64,000 bases of DNA from Gp7-AA6 sp036001245 (GCA_036001245.1 DASYUL010000019.1:1-64000), one strand, 5' to 3'. Shown: positions 42,630-52,081, counted from the stretch's first letter. Program-made: numbers and translations. The notes: generated by a model not told the origin, from the sequence alone.

Positions 42630-43486
42630 CCGAAATCCCGTGCGACTACGTTCTCGCGCGCTTCGTAGCAAATCCTCTTCGCGACGAAGCCAGAAACATT
42701 GGAGTGATTCTGCGTGCGCCGACGATCGGTTACGCCGCTGCCCGCTTTCTTGAACCCTTCGCCGGCGAGCTGCAACGGCGCACAGATGAAGTCGATCTTG
42801 CGATCGTCTCCGAGTACGTTGACGCCTTGAAATTGCAGCTCGGTCCTTTAGGGAAAGAGACAAAAGTCCTGTTCGATGAGGCTGAGGCAGACGTATTCTC
42901 CGATGCGTACTTTCACGGGCTAGCGGCTGATTTTGCCGGGAATTTGCAGTTCACGCAGCCGCGCGGCGCCGTCACCGCTGATCTCGACAAAGAGCTGCTC
43001 AAACTCTTCGACTTCTTCGTCCGCCCCGCGAAATTAGTTGCCGCGGCGGCTCGGATCGAGGCGGAGGAGAAATTGCTCCGAACCGTGCGCAGGGAGCTCG
43101 AGACTCGCCGCCTGATGCCATTCGTGGGAACGAAATACCCTATCAAGGTCAGGCACCAACAGCTGGAGTTCAAGCTCGGCTACCGCCCGATCGTCGAGAA
43201 ACGCCCGCGTGACGTCGTAGTCGAGACCGTAGATCTGAGTGCCGATAACTTCTCTGCCCGCCTCCGATCACTTTCGCCGGCGACCGTTAAGTTCGACATA
43301 GCCAAACGCCATCGAACGAGTTTGGAAGCCGTTTGCCTGTACCGGTCCGGCGGGCTCGTTAAGTCAGAGGAGTTGGGCTTAGAGGTTGAGACCTTGAAAC
43401 GACACACCGATAGCGTCTTCGACTTCGGCGACGCAAGCCAACGCGAGAAGTTTCTTAAGAGGGTGCAGCGAGATCTCGCTAGATAG
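42626..43486 (+). CDS. DUF3037 protein, partner of the HipA-like kinase
   Basis: The 286-residue protein begins MTEIPCDYVLARFVANPLRDEARNIGVIL, the diagnostic N-terminal block of DUF3037. It continues with a helical middle and a charged C-terminus. DUF3037 genes are regularly paired with HipA-like kinase genes; the biochemical role is not established, and an antitoxin or cofactor role is inferred. AGGGGGGAG precedes the ATG, which overlaps the kinase stop. Confidence 0.82.
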   Translation: MTEIPCDYVLARFVANPLRDEARNIGVILRAPTIGYAAARFLEPFAGELQRRTDEVDLAIVSEYVDALKLQLGPLGKETKVLFDEAEADVFSDAYFHGLAADFAGNLQFTQPRGAVTADLDKELLKLFDFFVRPAKLVAAAARIEAEEKLLRTVRRELETRRLMPFVGTKYPIKVRHQQLEFKLGYRPIVEKRPRDVVVETVDLSADNFSARLRSLSPATVKFDIAKRHRTSLEAVCLYRSGGLVKSEELGLEVETLKRHTDSVFDFGDASQREKFLKRVQRDLAR

Positions 43487-43497
43487 TGACGTTCCGA

Positions 43498-43780
43498 GGG
43501 CGCGCTAGAGACCTACCGGCGAGCCGTCACCGACTTCTGCCGACGAAATGGACGTGAGCGATCTCCGCCAGGTGACGACGGAGACCGTTGAGAAATACCT
43601 CAGGCGCCTCTACCTGCTCGGCCGTGCAGTCAGCACGCGGCGGAAGCATCAGTACGCACTCCCGGTCCTTCTTCGCTTGGGTATCTCGGCGCGGCATCGT
43701 GCCGATCGATCCGACGAAGGGGATCCCCGCCCTCCGACAGAGATTCGCCTTTCCCAAAAAAAGCTCTACCTGGAAAAGGC
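43498..43780 (+). pseudogene. Frameshifted N-terminal part of a tyrosine recombinase
   Basis: Three frames together read like a core-binding (SAM-like) domain: ALETYRRAVTDFCRRNGRE, then DVSDLRQVTTETVEKYLRRL and AVSTRRKHQYAL in another frame, then FFAWVSRRGIVPIDPTKGI in a third. At least two frameshifts separate the pieces and no catalytic domain follows. It is a relic of an older integrase, unrelated in detail to the intact one at 58.5 kb. Confidence 0.65.
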
Positions 43781-43819
43781 AACCGTCAGGAAAATGGGAA
43801 GAAGAGATACCACTCCCAT

Positions 43820-44044
43820 ATGTCTTCGACCCCGCATGACGAAGTAGCAGACGTTAGGCGCCGGTGGTCTGTGTCGATCCCCCCGGAGCTCGATGAAGAG
43901 GTGCGGCGCGAAGTAGGGCCACCGCCCGAGGAAACGATCTCCTCCTTCGTAGAACTCGCGTGCCGGCGCGAGATCGAGAGGCGACGGAGAGATCACTCGG
44001 CCCGCGAGAAGTCCCGGGCCGCCCGGTCTTCGCTGAGCCGATAA
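43820..44044 (+). CDS. Small ribbon-helix-helix-like protein
   Basis: The 74-residue protein has RRRWSVSIPPELDEEVRREVG followed by SSFVELACRREIERRRRD, a beta-strand and two helices like the Arc/CopG ribbon-helix-helix fold, with a basic tail. It might be a DNA-binding regulator or antitoxin. Its TAA stop touches the next ATG (TAAATG), so translation is probably coupled to the tape-measure gene. Confidence in function is low. Confidence 0.5.
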   Translation: MSSTPHDEVADVRRRWSVSIPPELDEEVRREVGPPPEETISSFVELACRREIERRRRDHSAREKSRAARSSLSR

Positions 44045-47000
44045 ATGGCGAGAGACAACGTCGTCGAAATGATCTTCCGCGCCGTCAACGAGTCCGGGAG
44101 TGTCGTTAATTCCATCGTTCAGGATCAAAAGCGCATAGGGCAAGCTGCGCAGCAATCGAATCAGCAAGTCAAGGCGTCAGTCGCAGAAGTCAACCCGCAG
44201 TTCGATCGGCTCCGGGATCAGATCAAGGGCATCGGCACCTCATGGGCGCAGAGCGGGACGATCGGACGCCAGTCGCTCGCCGCGCTCGCTGTCAGCATCA
44301 AACAGATCGAGACCGCCCACGGCGGGGCGATTCAGACGGCGCAGCAGCTTGAAGGGGCCGAGCGGAAAATCTACGACTCGGCCAAGGCATCGCTCAAGGA
44401 CGCGATCCGCTATCAGCGCGAATTCAACGACGAGCAACAGAAGGTCGCGCGGGCGACGCACGACTGGACCGGATTGCAGGGGTCCATTCAGGGACTCGGC
44501 GGCACGCTCGGGAACGTCGCGAAGGTTGCGGGCGGAGTGTTTCTCGCCTTCTCCGAGGGCTGGCGCATCGGGAAACAGTTCGATCAATTCCTCAAGGAGA
44601 ACTCCGAGACGTGGCGGCGCTGGAATTCGATTTCAACAGAGGCGCTGCGCGGCACGAATGCGGAGCTCGTCAACAACCTCAACCTCACCGAAAGGACGCG
44701 CGACCTTCTCCCGCAGATCATTGCGGGTATCAACCGCCGGCGGCAGGGACGCGAGGGCGGGATCGGTGCGGAAGCGGGCCTCCGCGAGATGGAGAAGGTC
44801 CAGGAGGATCTCCAGCGCGGAATAAACGATCGCTCGCGCGAGGCGGAAGAGCTCGCGAAGAAGGCCGCCGACGCGACGCGCCAGTGGCGCGAGGAAGTTG
44901 AAAAGCTGGCCGGGATCGGCGCGGCGGCAGTTCGAGAACAGAAGATCCTTGCGGAAGCGATCGCGCTCATTGACCAGCAGACCGGGAAGAGCGGCGCGGG
45001 TGCGGACTACTACGCAGACCGCATTCGCAAGCTCGGTGAAGAGGCCGAGCGAACGGGCGGAGTTCTCGATCGGCGGCTCCGTGCGGCGCTCGATCTACTG
45101 AATCGACCGATCCCGCAAGGCCGCACGCTCGCGAACCTGTTCGACATCGCGCAGCCCGGAATCCCCGGCGCCTTCCTCGGAGATCAGGGGCGCGAGATCG
45201 CCCGTCAGATCGCGACCGAGCAGGCGGCGCGGCGACGGATGGATCAGGAGACCGCCGAGAGCCTGAAGCGTGCCGCCGAGGAGGCCGCGCAGCAGTTCAC
45301 CGAACGCTTCGAGCAGCCGATGGTGGACATCTTCACCGACTTAGCCTTGAACTCCGGAAGGAATTTCGGACGGATTGCAGGCGAGATGTTCGCAGAATCG
45401 GTGCGCGACGGCGCGGAGGCCTTCGTCCGTCTCCTCTCGCAAGGGCTGGATCAGGTGTTCGGCGGCGGGCGCGTCACGCAGACGGGAACGGGAATCTTCT
45501 CCTTCGGTGGGCAGGAGTTCACCGGCCCGAACGCGGAGCAAGAGGCACTCACCGCCCAGGCGCAGAGTCGAGCGCGATGGGGGCAGATCGCGGGCGCGGC
45601 CATTGGACTCGGGAGCAACATCTACAGCGCCTACCACACACCTGGAAGGGCGCAACCAACGGCGACGAGCCTCGTTCTGAGTGGTGCAGCGGCAGGAACC
45701 GCAGCCCTGCCCGGTTGGGGAACTCTCATCGGCGCAGTCGTCGGCGGCATCGCGGCGCTTTTCCAGCCCGCCGTCGGTCGTGACTATCCCTATGCGAGGT
45801 ACGGCGTTCGCGGGGGTGAACCCTTCTTTGATTACAGAACTGGCGGTGGACAGGGACGCACGGGGGAAATCCAGAACGTCTCGACGAACGCCGCTCGTGC
45901 GGCGCTCGCGCAACTTCGACAGGCATACGACGACGCATTCGGCGATCTTGTCCGGACGTTGTTGCGCTTTCCGGTCGAGGTGTTACCGGCGGCGTTCGCC
46001 ACAATCGGCGACATCATCCCGCGCGTCGGCCGAGAGGTCGGCGGCGATATGGGCCGCGCGGCGAGCCAAACGTTCTGGCGCGACTTCCAGTTGTTCTTCG
46101 AGCAGGGTCTTCCGCGTGCGGTCAGTGAGAGCTTCCGCCCCATCTTCGCGCATGCCTTCGAGGCGATGGGGTTCACCCTCAACCGCTTCAACGACATCTG
46201 GGCCGCGCTCGGCGAGCTGGACCCGGCAGCCGCACGGAAGGCGCTCGATCAGCTGGTCGAAGCGACCGTCGGTATGCGCGAGTCGCTCGAGTTCTTCTCC
46301 CGCCCCTTCGCCGGCGCGGGCGGGATGCTCGACTGGGCGGATCGGGAGAACCAGCGTTCATTCGCATCGCAGATCACGGAGCAGTTCGAGGAGATCCAGC
46401 GGCTCGGCGACGTACTCGGCGACCTTCCCCTATCAGAACAGATCCGAGCCGCAGCGGAAATCAATCGGCTAACGACCGAGGCGCGGGAGAGCGTCCAGGA
46501 CTTTCTCCGCGAGATCGCGCAGGGTATTGCCGACGTCACCGCATCGTGGGGCGCGTCGATCCGTGACCTCGAGATCGCGGGCATCCAGACGCCGGAGGGC
46601 GCCCCGGACTATCAGGGACAGGCCGAATACCTACGCAACTATGCGAATCAACTGCGGCAGCAGCTCGCCTCTGCCACTTCCCCGCAGGAAGCCCAGGCGC
46701 TCGGCGAAGAGCTTCGCAACACGATCATGCAGATTTACGGCCTCGGGCAGCAGCTCGGGCCGGAAGCGGGCGAAGAGTTTCGCAAGTGGGCGTTGGACGC
46801 GCTCACCGAAGGTCGGGACCTCGTCATCGAACAGCTTCGCGCGCTCGGGCAGGCGACGGCCGATGCGCTCAAGGAACAGACGGATCGGCTCGCAGCGAAC
46901 TGGACGGAGTTCACGGGGCATGCAAGCGACGCGGCGGATAATCTCGCAGACGCCTTCGATCGGCTGCGTAAGCGGATCGACCTTGTGAAGAGCCCGCCGC

Positions 47001-47740
47001 AGGAAGGCGGTGACAGTGAAGGTGGCGGGCGCCGGTGGGGTCCCGGCACGCCGCGCTTCCAGGTGTTGCCGCCCGACGAATTCGGCACGCCGTGGATTAC
47101 GCCTCCGGGATGGGATGAAGGCGCCCCGCCTCCACCGATCGTGCCGCCTGTCACGCCGGTTTATCCGGAGCCGCCGACGGGGTTCCGGCCGCAGTCGGAG
47201 AACCCGGCCGCCGTCGGCAAGTCCATCGGCAAGGAAATAACCGACTGGCTCAATCGCAGTGCCGCACTCTTCGCGATCGGCGACGCGCTGAAGGATCTCG
47301 GGGCTGGCGTCACCGGAGGCGGCACGTTCGCACCGCTTCCCGGCGGGCCGTTCGGCGAGTCGCCGGCGAAGGGTCGTCAGCCGTACCCCGACGACTTCTC
47401 GCATCCCTACTACTCGCTCTACGACCCGACGTGGCGCGAGCGATTCCCGCAGATCGCGGAAGGCTGGGACGCGATGCGACATTCCACCGGTGTCGCGCCG
47501 GAGAGGCCGTCGCCGATAGCGGGGGGCGATCGGATCTCCAGAACCATCGTCGACGCGATCAACCGGGCGAGCGACGGCGACGTAAAAGGCACCAAGATTC
47601 TGGCCGATTGGCTCTCCTATATCGCCAAAGTCATTCAAGCCCAGGACAAGGACTCGGGCGACATCACGATCGTCTTGCCGGGTGAGGCATTGCGGACACT
47701 CGGCGGCACACCAGCCTCGCGCCGCGGGAAACAGGTATGA
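44045..47740 (+). CDS. Phage tail tape-measure-like protein
   Basis: The 1231-residue protein is the largest in the element. A helical N-terminus (FRAVNESGSVVNSIVQDQKRIGQAAQQSNQQVK) is typical of tape-measure proteins. Long coiled-coil stretches follow, as do hydrophobic glycine-rich segments around 530-575 (GAAAGTAALPGWGTLIGAVVGGIAALF) that could be membrane-insertion helices. The C-terminal third is Pro-rich. Tape-measure proteins set tail length and help DNA entry. Other tail genes are missing, which is odd; a role as a large phage-associated membrane-active protein is an alternative. Confidence 0.75.
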   Translation: MARDNVVEMIFRAVNESGSVVNSIVQDQKRIGQAAQQSNQQVKASVAEVNPQFDRLRDQIKGIGTSWAQSGTIGRQSLAALAVSIKQIETAHGGAIQTAQQLEGAERKIYDSAKASLKDAIRYQREFNDEQQKVARATHDWTGLQGSIQGLGGTLGNVAKVAGGVFLAFSEGWRIGKQFDQFLKENSETWRRWNSISTEALRGTNAELVNNLNLTERTRDLLPQIIAGINRRRQGREGGIGAEAGLREMEKVQEDLQRGINDRSREAEELAKKAADATRQWREEVEKLAGIGAAAVREQKILAEAIALIDQQTGKSGAGADYYADRIRKLGEEAERTGGVLDRRLRAALDLLNRPIPQGRTLANLFDIAQPGIPGAFLGDQGREIARQIATEQAARRRMDQETAESLKRAAEEAAQQFTERFEQPMVDIFTDLALNSGRNFGRIAGEMFAESVRDGAEAFVRLLSQGLDQVFGGGRVTQTGTGIFSFGGQEFTGPNAEQEALTAQAQSRARWGQIAGAAIGLGSNIYSAYHTPGRAQPTATSLVLSGAAAGTAALPGWGTLIGAVVGGIAALFQPAVGRDYPYARYGVRGGEPFFDYRTGGGQGRTGEIQNVSTNAARAALAQLRQAYDDAFGDLVRTLLRFPVEVLPAAFATIGDIIPRVGREVGGDMGRAASQTFWRDFQLFFEQGLPRAVSESFRPIFAHAFEAMGFTLNRFNDIWAALGELDPAAARKALDQLVEATVGMRESLEFFSRPFAGAGGMLDWADRENQRSFASQITEQFEEIQRLGDVLGDLPLSEQIRAAAEINRLTTEARESVQDFLREIAQGIADVTASWGASIRDLEIAGIQTPEGAPDYQGQAEYLRNYANQLRQQLASATSPQEAQALGEELRNTIMQIYGLGQQLGPEAGEEFRKWALDALTEGRDLVIEQLRALGQATADALKEQTDRLAANWTEFTGHASDAADNLADAFDRLRKRIDLVKSPPQEGGDSEGGGRRWGPGTPRFQVLPPDEFGTPWITPPGWDEGAPPPPIVPPVTPVYPEPPTGFRPQSENPAAVGKSIGKEITDWLNRSAALFAIGDALKDLGAGVTGGGTFAPLPGGPFGESPAKGRQPYPDDFSHPYYSLYDPTWRERFPQIAEGWDAMRHSTGVAPERPSPIAGGDRISRTIVDAINRASDGDVKGTKILADWLSYIAKVIQAQDKDSGDITIVLPGEALRTLGGTPASRRGKQV

Positions 47741-47949
47741 AGAACGGGATCGGGCCGTCATCTGCGGCCGACGAACAGCGCGCGGCGATCCTGAAAGGCG
47801 CCTCCCGCCATCACGCACTCGCTGCGATCGCGGAGGCGTTGAAGCGACTAAGCGGCTCGCCGCTCCCGCCCCAGCGCCGGGCGGATGAATTTCCGCCGCT
47901 ACCAATAGGGCCGTGGGACAAGCCGCCATCCAGTGAGCGCGGCCGATGA
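47737..47949 (+). CDS. Small phage protein, unknown
   Basis: The 70-residue frame overlaps the tape-measure stop by ATGA and the next gene by ATGA, the usual coupling in this element. It has a helical, Ala-rich first half and a Pro-rich tail. No family is recognised. Confidence 0.6.
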   Translation: MKNGIGPSSAADEQRAAILKGASRHHALAAIAEALKRLSGSPLPPQRRADEFPPLPIGPWDKPPSSERGR

Positions 47950-48446
47950 GCGCGATGGCTCCAGAGACGCTCTCGCTTCCGGAGAAACTCTCGCTGACGC
48001 TCCTGTGCATCGAGGACATGCTCAACACGTCATCGGCGAGCGAGTCCTCCTTCACGACCGAGCCGGTGTATACACTTCAGGAGATCGCTTCGCCAGCCCT
48101 TCGAGTGTTCTGTGAGAAGTGTCCACGGTCTCATCTGCTGATCACTGTTGAGCAGAGCTTGGGCCTCTCCAGCGAAGACGTTTTTTCGATTCCGCCCGAG
48201 TTCGCGATCGTTCTCAGCGTTTTCGGTCACACGCGAGAGCAGACATCCGATCTCTTGGGACGTCGGGAGATCACCCGTCTCGCGCCAGGACAGACTGCGA
48301 GTCGAATCTTGAAAGCAGCCGCGTCGTCTGTCGGGCGGAAGGCTCCTGCACTCTCTGCGAGGGTCGGCCGAAACGAGCCCTGCCCGTGCGGCTCCGGGAA
48401 GAAGTTCAAGAAATGCCACGCGCGAGAAGGAGGAAAAGCCCAATGA
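47946..48446 (+). CDS. Protein with C-terminal SEC-C zinc motif
   Basis: The 166-residue protein ends in RNEPCPCGSGKKFKKCH, the SEC-C zinc-binding motif first known from SecA tails. The N-terminal 140 residues are helical with Cys-containing FCEKCPRSH and are not recognised. SEC-C modules occur in many unrelated proteins, including phage ones, and act as zinc-bound interaction tails. It overlaps both neighbours by ATGA. Confidence 0.75.
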   Translation: MSAMAPETLSLPEKLSLTLLCIEDMLNTSSASESSFTTEPVYTLQEIASPALRVFCEKCPRSHLLITVEQSLGLSSEDVFSIPPEFAIVLSVFGHTREQTSDLLGRREITRLAPGQTASRILKAAASSVGRKAPALSARVGRNEPCPCGSGKKFKKCHAREGGKAQ

Positions 48447-49027
48447 AGAGATCCGACTACCTTACAGGCGCCATCACGGAGGCAGGACTGACCGGCGACG
48501 AGCGGAGCATGCTCAAGAAAACCGGGATTCCGTTGGCGGAGTACCTCCAGGCAAAGCGGAACGTCCGAGCGTACCGGGAGGGTAAGGGACTGAAAGCGGC
48601 AGCGGGTGGTATCGCCAGCATAACGCTCTCGGAGTTCGAGGAGAGGTTCCTCGCGCGGAATCCGTACCTTTCCCGGGAGCGATACTTGGAAATGAAGAAG
48701 GAGGACGCGATCCCGCCAGAGCATCGCGAATCGGTTCGCGAAATGGAGCTCACGGCGAAGTCGGGGATCATCCTCGACGACGTCGAACGTAGGATCGCGC
48801 AGCACGTGCCCGGCGGGCTCGAGGCTTACATAGCTGGAGTGCAGCGCGAGAAAGAGCGCGAGAAGAAAGCGGCCGATCGAAAGGCGCGGATCGAGTCGAG
48901 CCCTGACCTCACCCCGACGGACCGGGAGTTTCTGCTCCGGCGCCCGGATATGGACCTCGACGCATTCCTGAAGATCGCTGCGGAGGAGAAAAGAATGTAC
49001 AAGCCTCGCAGCACGTTCGGCTCGTAG
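48443..49027 (+). CDS. Phage protein, helical and charged, unknown
   Basis: The 194-residue protein is highly charged and mostly helical (long KEREKKAADRKARIESS stretch). AGGAGG lies upstream of the ATG at 48443. Two segments are related to each other: LTLSEFEERFLARNPYLSRERYLE-like and LTPTDREFLLRRPDMDLDAFLK-like, so it may contain an internal repeat. Position just before the small terminase gene suggests a DNA-packaging or scaffold role; this is inference. Confidence 0.65.
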   Translation: MKRSDYLTGAITEAGLTGDERSMLKKTGIPLAEYLQAKRNVRAYREGKGLKAAAGGIASITLSEFEERFLARNPYLSRERYLEMKKEDAIPPEHRESVREMELTAKSGIILDDVERRIAQHVPGGLEAYIAGVQREKEREKKAADRKARIESSPDLTPTDREFLLRRPDMDLDAFLKIAAEEKRMYKPRSTFGS

Positions 49028-49036
49028 GCGACAACT

Positions 49037-49507
49037 GTGGGCCGAGCCTGCACCGTTTGCCTAAGCCCGGATCGTGACGCGATCGATGTTGCGCTACTCG
49101 AACGTCAACCGGACGCACGACTCGCCCGGAAATACGGAGTTTCACGATTCGCCGTTCAGAGGCACAGCCGCGCGCATATCGCGCCGGCGCTTGCGCTAGC
49201 CGCACAGGAGCGAGAAGTGCTTCGGAGCGACGACTTGTTGGAGAAGCTGGAGGGACTCGGCCGCGTGACGAAGGAGATTCTTCAGGAGGCCCGGGAGGCA
49301 AAGAATTCCGGAATCGCGTTGAAGGCGATCGGGCGAGCGGAGAGTCAGCTCGAGTTGCAAGCCCGTCTCTTGGGGCAGCTCCGCGATCGCTCGGTGAATG
49401 TAGTGAATTTCAATCTCGACCCTGAGACCGGGAAGCGCATCGCTGAAACCTTCCTCGCGCGACAAACGCCGCCGGCACTCAGGCTCGTGAAGAAAACCGA
49501 GCCGTGA
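49037..49507 (+). CDS. Terminase small subunit-like DNA-binding protein
   Basis: The 156-residue protein starts at GTG. A short Cys pair (CTVC) is followed by a helix-turn-helix (DARLARKYGVSRFAVQRHSRAHI, about 25-47), a helical middle and a C-terminal VNFNLDPETGKRIAETFL. The order HTH then oligomerisation helix and the GTGA overlap with the large terminase gene point to a small terminase subunit that recognises the packaging site. Confidence 0.72.
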   Translation: MGRACTVCLSPDRDAIDVALLERQPDARLARKYGVSRFAVQRHSRAHIAPALALAAQEREVLRSDDLLEKLEGLGRVTKEILQEAREAKNSGIALKAIGRAESQLELQARLLGQLRDRSVNVVNFNLDPETGKRIAETFLARQTPPALRLVKKTEP

Positions 49508-50901
49508 GCGCGGAGCTACTTGGCCTGGCGGCTCAGGACCTGGCGTGCTACTCGACGCTCCTCTGGCCGTCCTTCGAATTGGCGCGGCACACCGATGTTC
49601 TTGTTTCGGAACTCGAGGCGGTGGAGCGCGGTGAAGTCACGCGCCTGCTCGTCTCCATGCCGCCGCAACACGGCAAGTCGCTCGAAACCTCGATCCAATT
49701 TCCGAGCTGGTATCTCGGTCGGAATCCGGATCGCGCGGTCGTAGGCGCCTCACACTCGCAGGAGCTCGCGGACGGATTCGGGCGGCGCGTTCGGAACAAC
49801 CTTCTCGATCCGCGGCACCGAGCCGTCTTCCCCGGATCTCGCATGTCGGAGGACTCGACCGCGGCCTCACGTTTCGACCTCAGTTCGGGAGGAAGCTACT
49901 TCGCGATCGGCCGCGGCGGCGGGCTCACAGGACGAGGCGCGGATCTCGTCATCATCGACGATCCGATCAAAGACCTCGCGGAGGCCTCGTCTGCCGCAGT
50001 GCGTCAGGCGCTAAAGGATTGGTATTCCGCCGTCGTCTATACGCGACTGAGACCCGGCGCGGCGATCGTCGTCGTCGCGACAAGATGGCATCAGGACGAT
50101 CTTGCTGGATGGCTTCTCGCCGAGCATCCGGCCGAAGGATGGCGCGTCATCAACCTTCCCGCGATCGCAGAGACGGATGGAGCCGACTGGCGGAAAGAGG
50201 GTGAGGCGCTTTGGCCGCAGAGATACCCCGTCCCCGCCCTCGAGCGCTACCGCGAGCAGCTCGGCCCGTGGCTCTTCGCTAGCCTCTACCAAGGCCGGCC
50301 CGTCCCACTCGGAGGAGCGATTTTCAAGGCGGAGTGGTTCGGCTCCTACCAAGGCGTCCCCGATACTCGCCGCGTCATTCAGGCGTGGGATACCGGATTC
50401 AAAACCGGCGGAAATCACGACTACTCGTCATGCGTCACGATCGGTGAGAGTGCTTCCGCGTTCTACGTCTTGAACGTGTGGCGCGGCAGGCTCGAGTTTC
50501 CCGAATTGAAGCGAAAGATCGCCGACATTGCGGCGGAGTGGAAGCCCGGAGCCGTTCTCGTCGAAGACAAGGCGTCCGGTCAGTCACTCATTCAGGAACT
50601 CAAACGCGAAACACGTCTGCCGATACTGCCAGCAGAGGCGCAGGGGGCGAAGGAGCTCCGGGCGCAACTCGTGACACCTCTTATCGAGGCCGGAAAGGTT
50701 CACCTTCCGACGTCGGCGCCGTGGCGAGCGTCGTTCATCGACGAGCTGATCACGTTCCCGACGGGCGCGCATGATGATCAAGTGGATGCTTTCGTTCACG
50801 GATTGACGTATCTCCGCGCACGCGGCGCCGGCGGGTTCCGGTATGCGTCCTCCGGTGAGGGCTTCGAGCGCTCGGCGCGTGAGTGGCGCTCCGCCTTTTA
50901 G
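49504..50901 (+). CDS. Terminase large subunit
   Basis: The 465-residue packaging motor has an ATPase half with Walker A-like MPPQHGKSLETS (about 52-63), GASHSQELA and Walker B LVIIDDP (about 147-153). Its C-terminal RNase-H-like nuclease half (about 290-450) includes VIQAWDTGFKT, VVLVEDKASGQSLI-type and HDDQVDAFVHG. It uses GTG at 49504. The C-terminal half is closely related to the fragment at 28.5-29.0 kb in the tRNA-Pro island. It appears intact. Confidence 0.92.
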   Translation: MSAELLGLAAQDLACYSTLLWPSFELARHTDVLVSELEAVERGEVTRLLVSMPPQHGKSLETSIQFPSWYLGRNPDRAVVGASHSQELADGFGRRVRNNLLDPRHRAVFPGSRMSEDSTAASRFDLSSGGSYFAIGRGGGLTGRGADLVIIDDPIKDLAEASSAAVRQALKDWYSAVVYTRLRPGAAIVVVATRWHQDDLAGWLLAEHPAEGWRVINLPAIAETDGADWRKEGEALWPQRYPVPALERYREQLGPWLFASLYQGRPVPLGGAIFKAEWFGSYQGVPDTRRVIQAWDTGFKTGGNHDYSSCVTIGESASAFYVLNVWRGRLEFPELKRKIADIAAEWKPGAVLVEDKASGQSLIQELKRETRLPILPAEAQGAKELRAQLVTPLIEAGKVHLPTSAPWRASFIDELITFPTGAHDDQVDAFVHGLTYLRARGAGGFRYASSGEGFERSAREWRSAF

Positions 50902-50905
50902 GGCT

Positions 50906-51085
50906 ATGACTACTAACGATCACACGAAGGACCCGCCAACGCGCTCGGAACTTCCCGGTGAGGAGAACGCCGAAAAGCACGACCCGACGCACGAGCGATG
51001 CTCGACGTTTTGGTGCAGCGTCGCGTATGAGCGCTCGCAGGATCGCGAGGCCGACGAGAGTTCCAGTTGGAGGGGAGCTTTTTGA
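50906..51085 (+). CDS. Small phage protein, unknown
   Basis: The 59-residue frame starts at ATG 50906, four bases after the terminase stop. It is acidic and polar (THERCSTFWCSVAYERSQDREADES) with two Cys. No family is recognised and coding status is moderate only. Confidence 0.4.
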   Translation: MTTNDHTKDPPTRSELPGEENAEKHDPTHERCSTFWCSVAYERSQDREADESSSWRGAF

Positions 51086-51209
51086 AGACGTAGGATCGAA
51101 TTCGGGCGGCTAGGGCTCGGTTAGCTACCGATCCCGAACCGCGGCTCCCTCGCGCCGTCGCCGCCCGCGCTTTTTCTTTCCGCGAGGGAGAGAGGGCGAG
51201 GGGCTCTCA

Positions 51210-51818
51210 GTGAAGATCGAATTCGGAGGCAGCGACGAGCGAAGAAGTTCCGTCGCGAAGCGGCTGTCCCAGATGGCGCAGTCCGGGCAACTGCTCGAAA
51301 TCGACCCGGAGCTTCTCGGTGAAACGCTGATCGGCCTTGCTTACGACTCGTGGGAGAACTTCGACGAGCCAGATGGGGGGGACGACTGCGGCAAAGCGGC
51401 CCGTGCTGCGTTGGACGAAATCTTTCGTGCGCTGAAGGGTCCTGCTCATTGCATCATGGGTCCCCCAAACAGTCGCGCGAAGGCGATCCGCGAGAAGTGG
51501 GGGCCTGTTGCTCGGGTCCTCAAGGGGCGAATAGCTGACATCTACGTCTCTGCTGCACGCCAAGCGAAAGGTGCTGGTCGTGACACCAGCGAAGTCCTCG
51601 TAGAGCTACTCGACGCGCAGCGGGCCCAGTGGTATCGGAACGGCAACGCATCCCCGCTGAAACTCCGGGCCGACGCTAGGAAGATCCAGGAGATGGTGTT
51701 GTCCGGACTAGGAAGCCGGCGCCCGACGACGTCGCTTCGGACGGTTAGGGCCGCCCTCGGTCTGTCGCGGAAGAGGAAACGCACGCTCGCAAAACGGCGC
51801 CGTAAGTCCCGGACTTAG
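51210..51818 (+). CDS. Unknown phage protein with basic C-terminus
   Basis: The 202-residue protein starts at GTG 51210 after GGGGCTCTC with no strong ribosome site. The body is helical with DPELLGETLIGLAYDSWENFDE; the last 25 residues are very basic (SRKRKRTLAKRRRKSR), suggesting nucleic-acid binding. No family is recognised. Confidence 0.6.
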   Translation: MKIEFGGSDERRSSVAKRLSQMAQSGQLLEIDPELLGETLIGLAYDSWENFDEPDGGDDCGKAARAALDEIFRALKGPAHCIMGPPNSRAKAIREKWGPVARVLKGRIADIYVSAARQAKGAGRDTSEVLVELLDAQRAQWYRNGNASPLKLRADARKIQEMVLSGLGSRRPTTSLRTVRAALGLSRKRKRTLAKRRRKSRT

Positions 51819-51880
51819 ACCACCAGAACTTCCGAAAATAACCCCGACACTCTTCTTGGAAGGCAGGAGGCCTTCTTAAG

Positions 51881-52081
51881 ATGAGTGACGAAGTCCTAAC
51901 CCTCAAGGAAGCGGCCGACGCAGCACGCCTGAGCGTGGACACCGTCCGCAACTGGGTCCGCTCGGGGGCTCTTCCGCACTTCCGGGTCCTCAATCGAATC
52001 CGGATTTACCGCCGCGATCTCGACGCAATTCTGCACGCGGGCAGTCCGCGCGCACGCGCAGCACAGGAGAAAAGTGGATGA
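51881..52081 (+). CDS. Excisionase/MerR-like helix-turn-helix protein
   Basis: The 66-residue protein is a single winged-helix module: LTLKEAADAARLSVDTVRNWVRSGALPHFRVLNRIRIYRRDLDAIL, the DNA-binding domain of excisionases and HTH_17 proteins. AGGAGG precedes the ATG. It overlaps the next gene by ATGA. It may control early genes of the element or act as excisionase, though it is far from the integrase. Confidence 0.82.
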   Translation: MSDEVLTLKEAADAARLSVDTVRNWVRSGALPHFRVLNRIRIYRRDLDAILHAGSPRARAAQEKSG

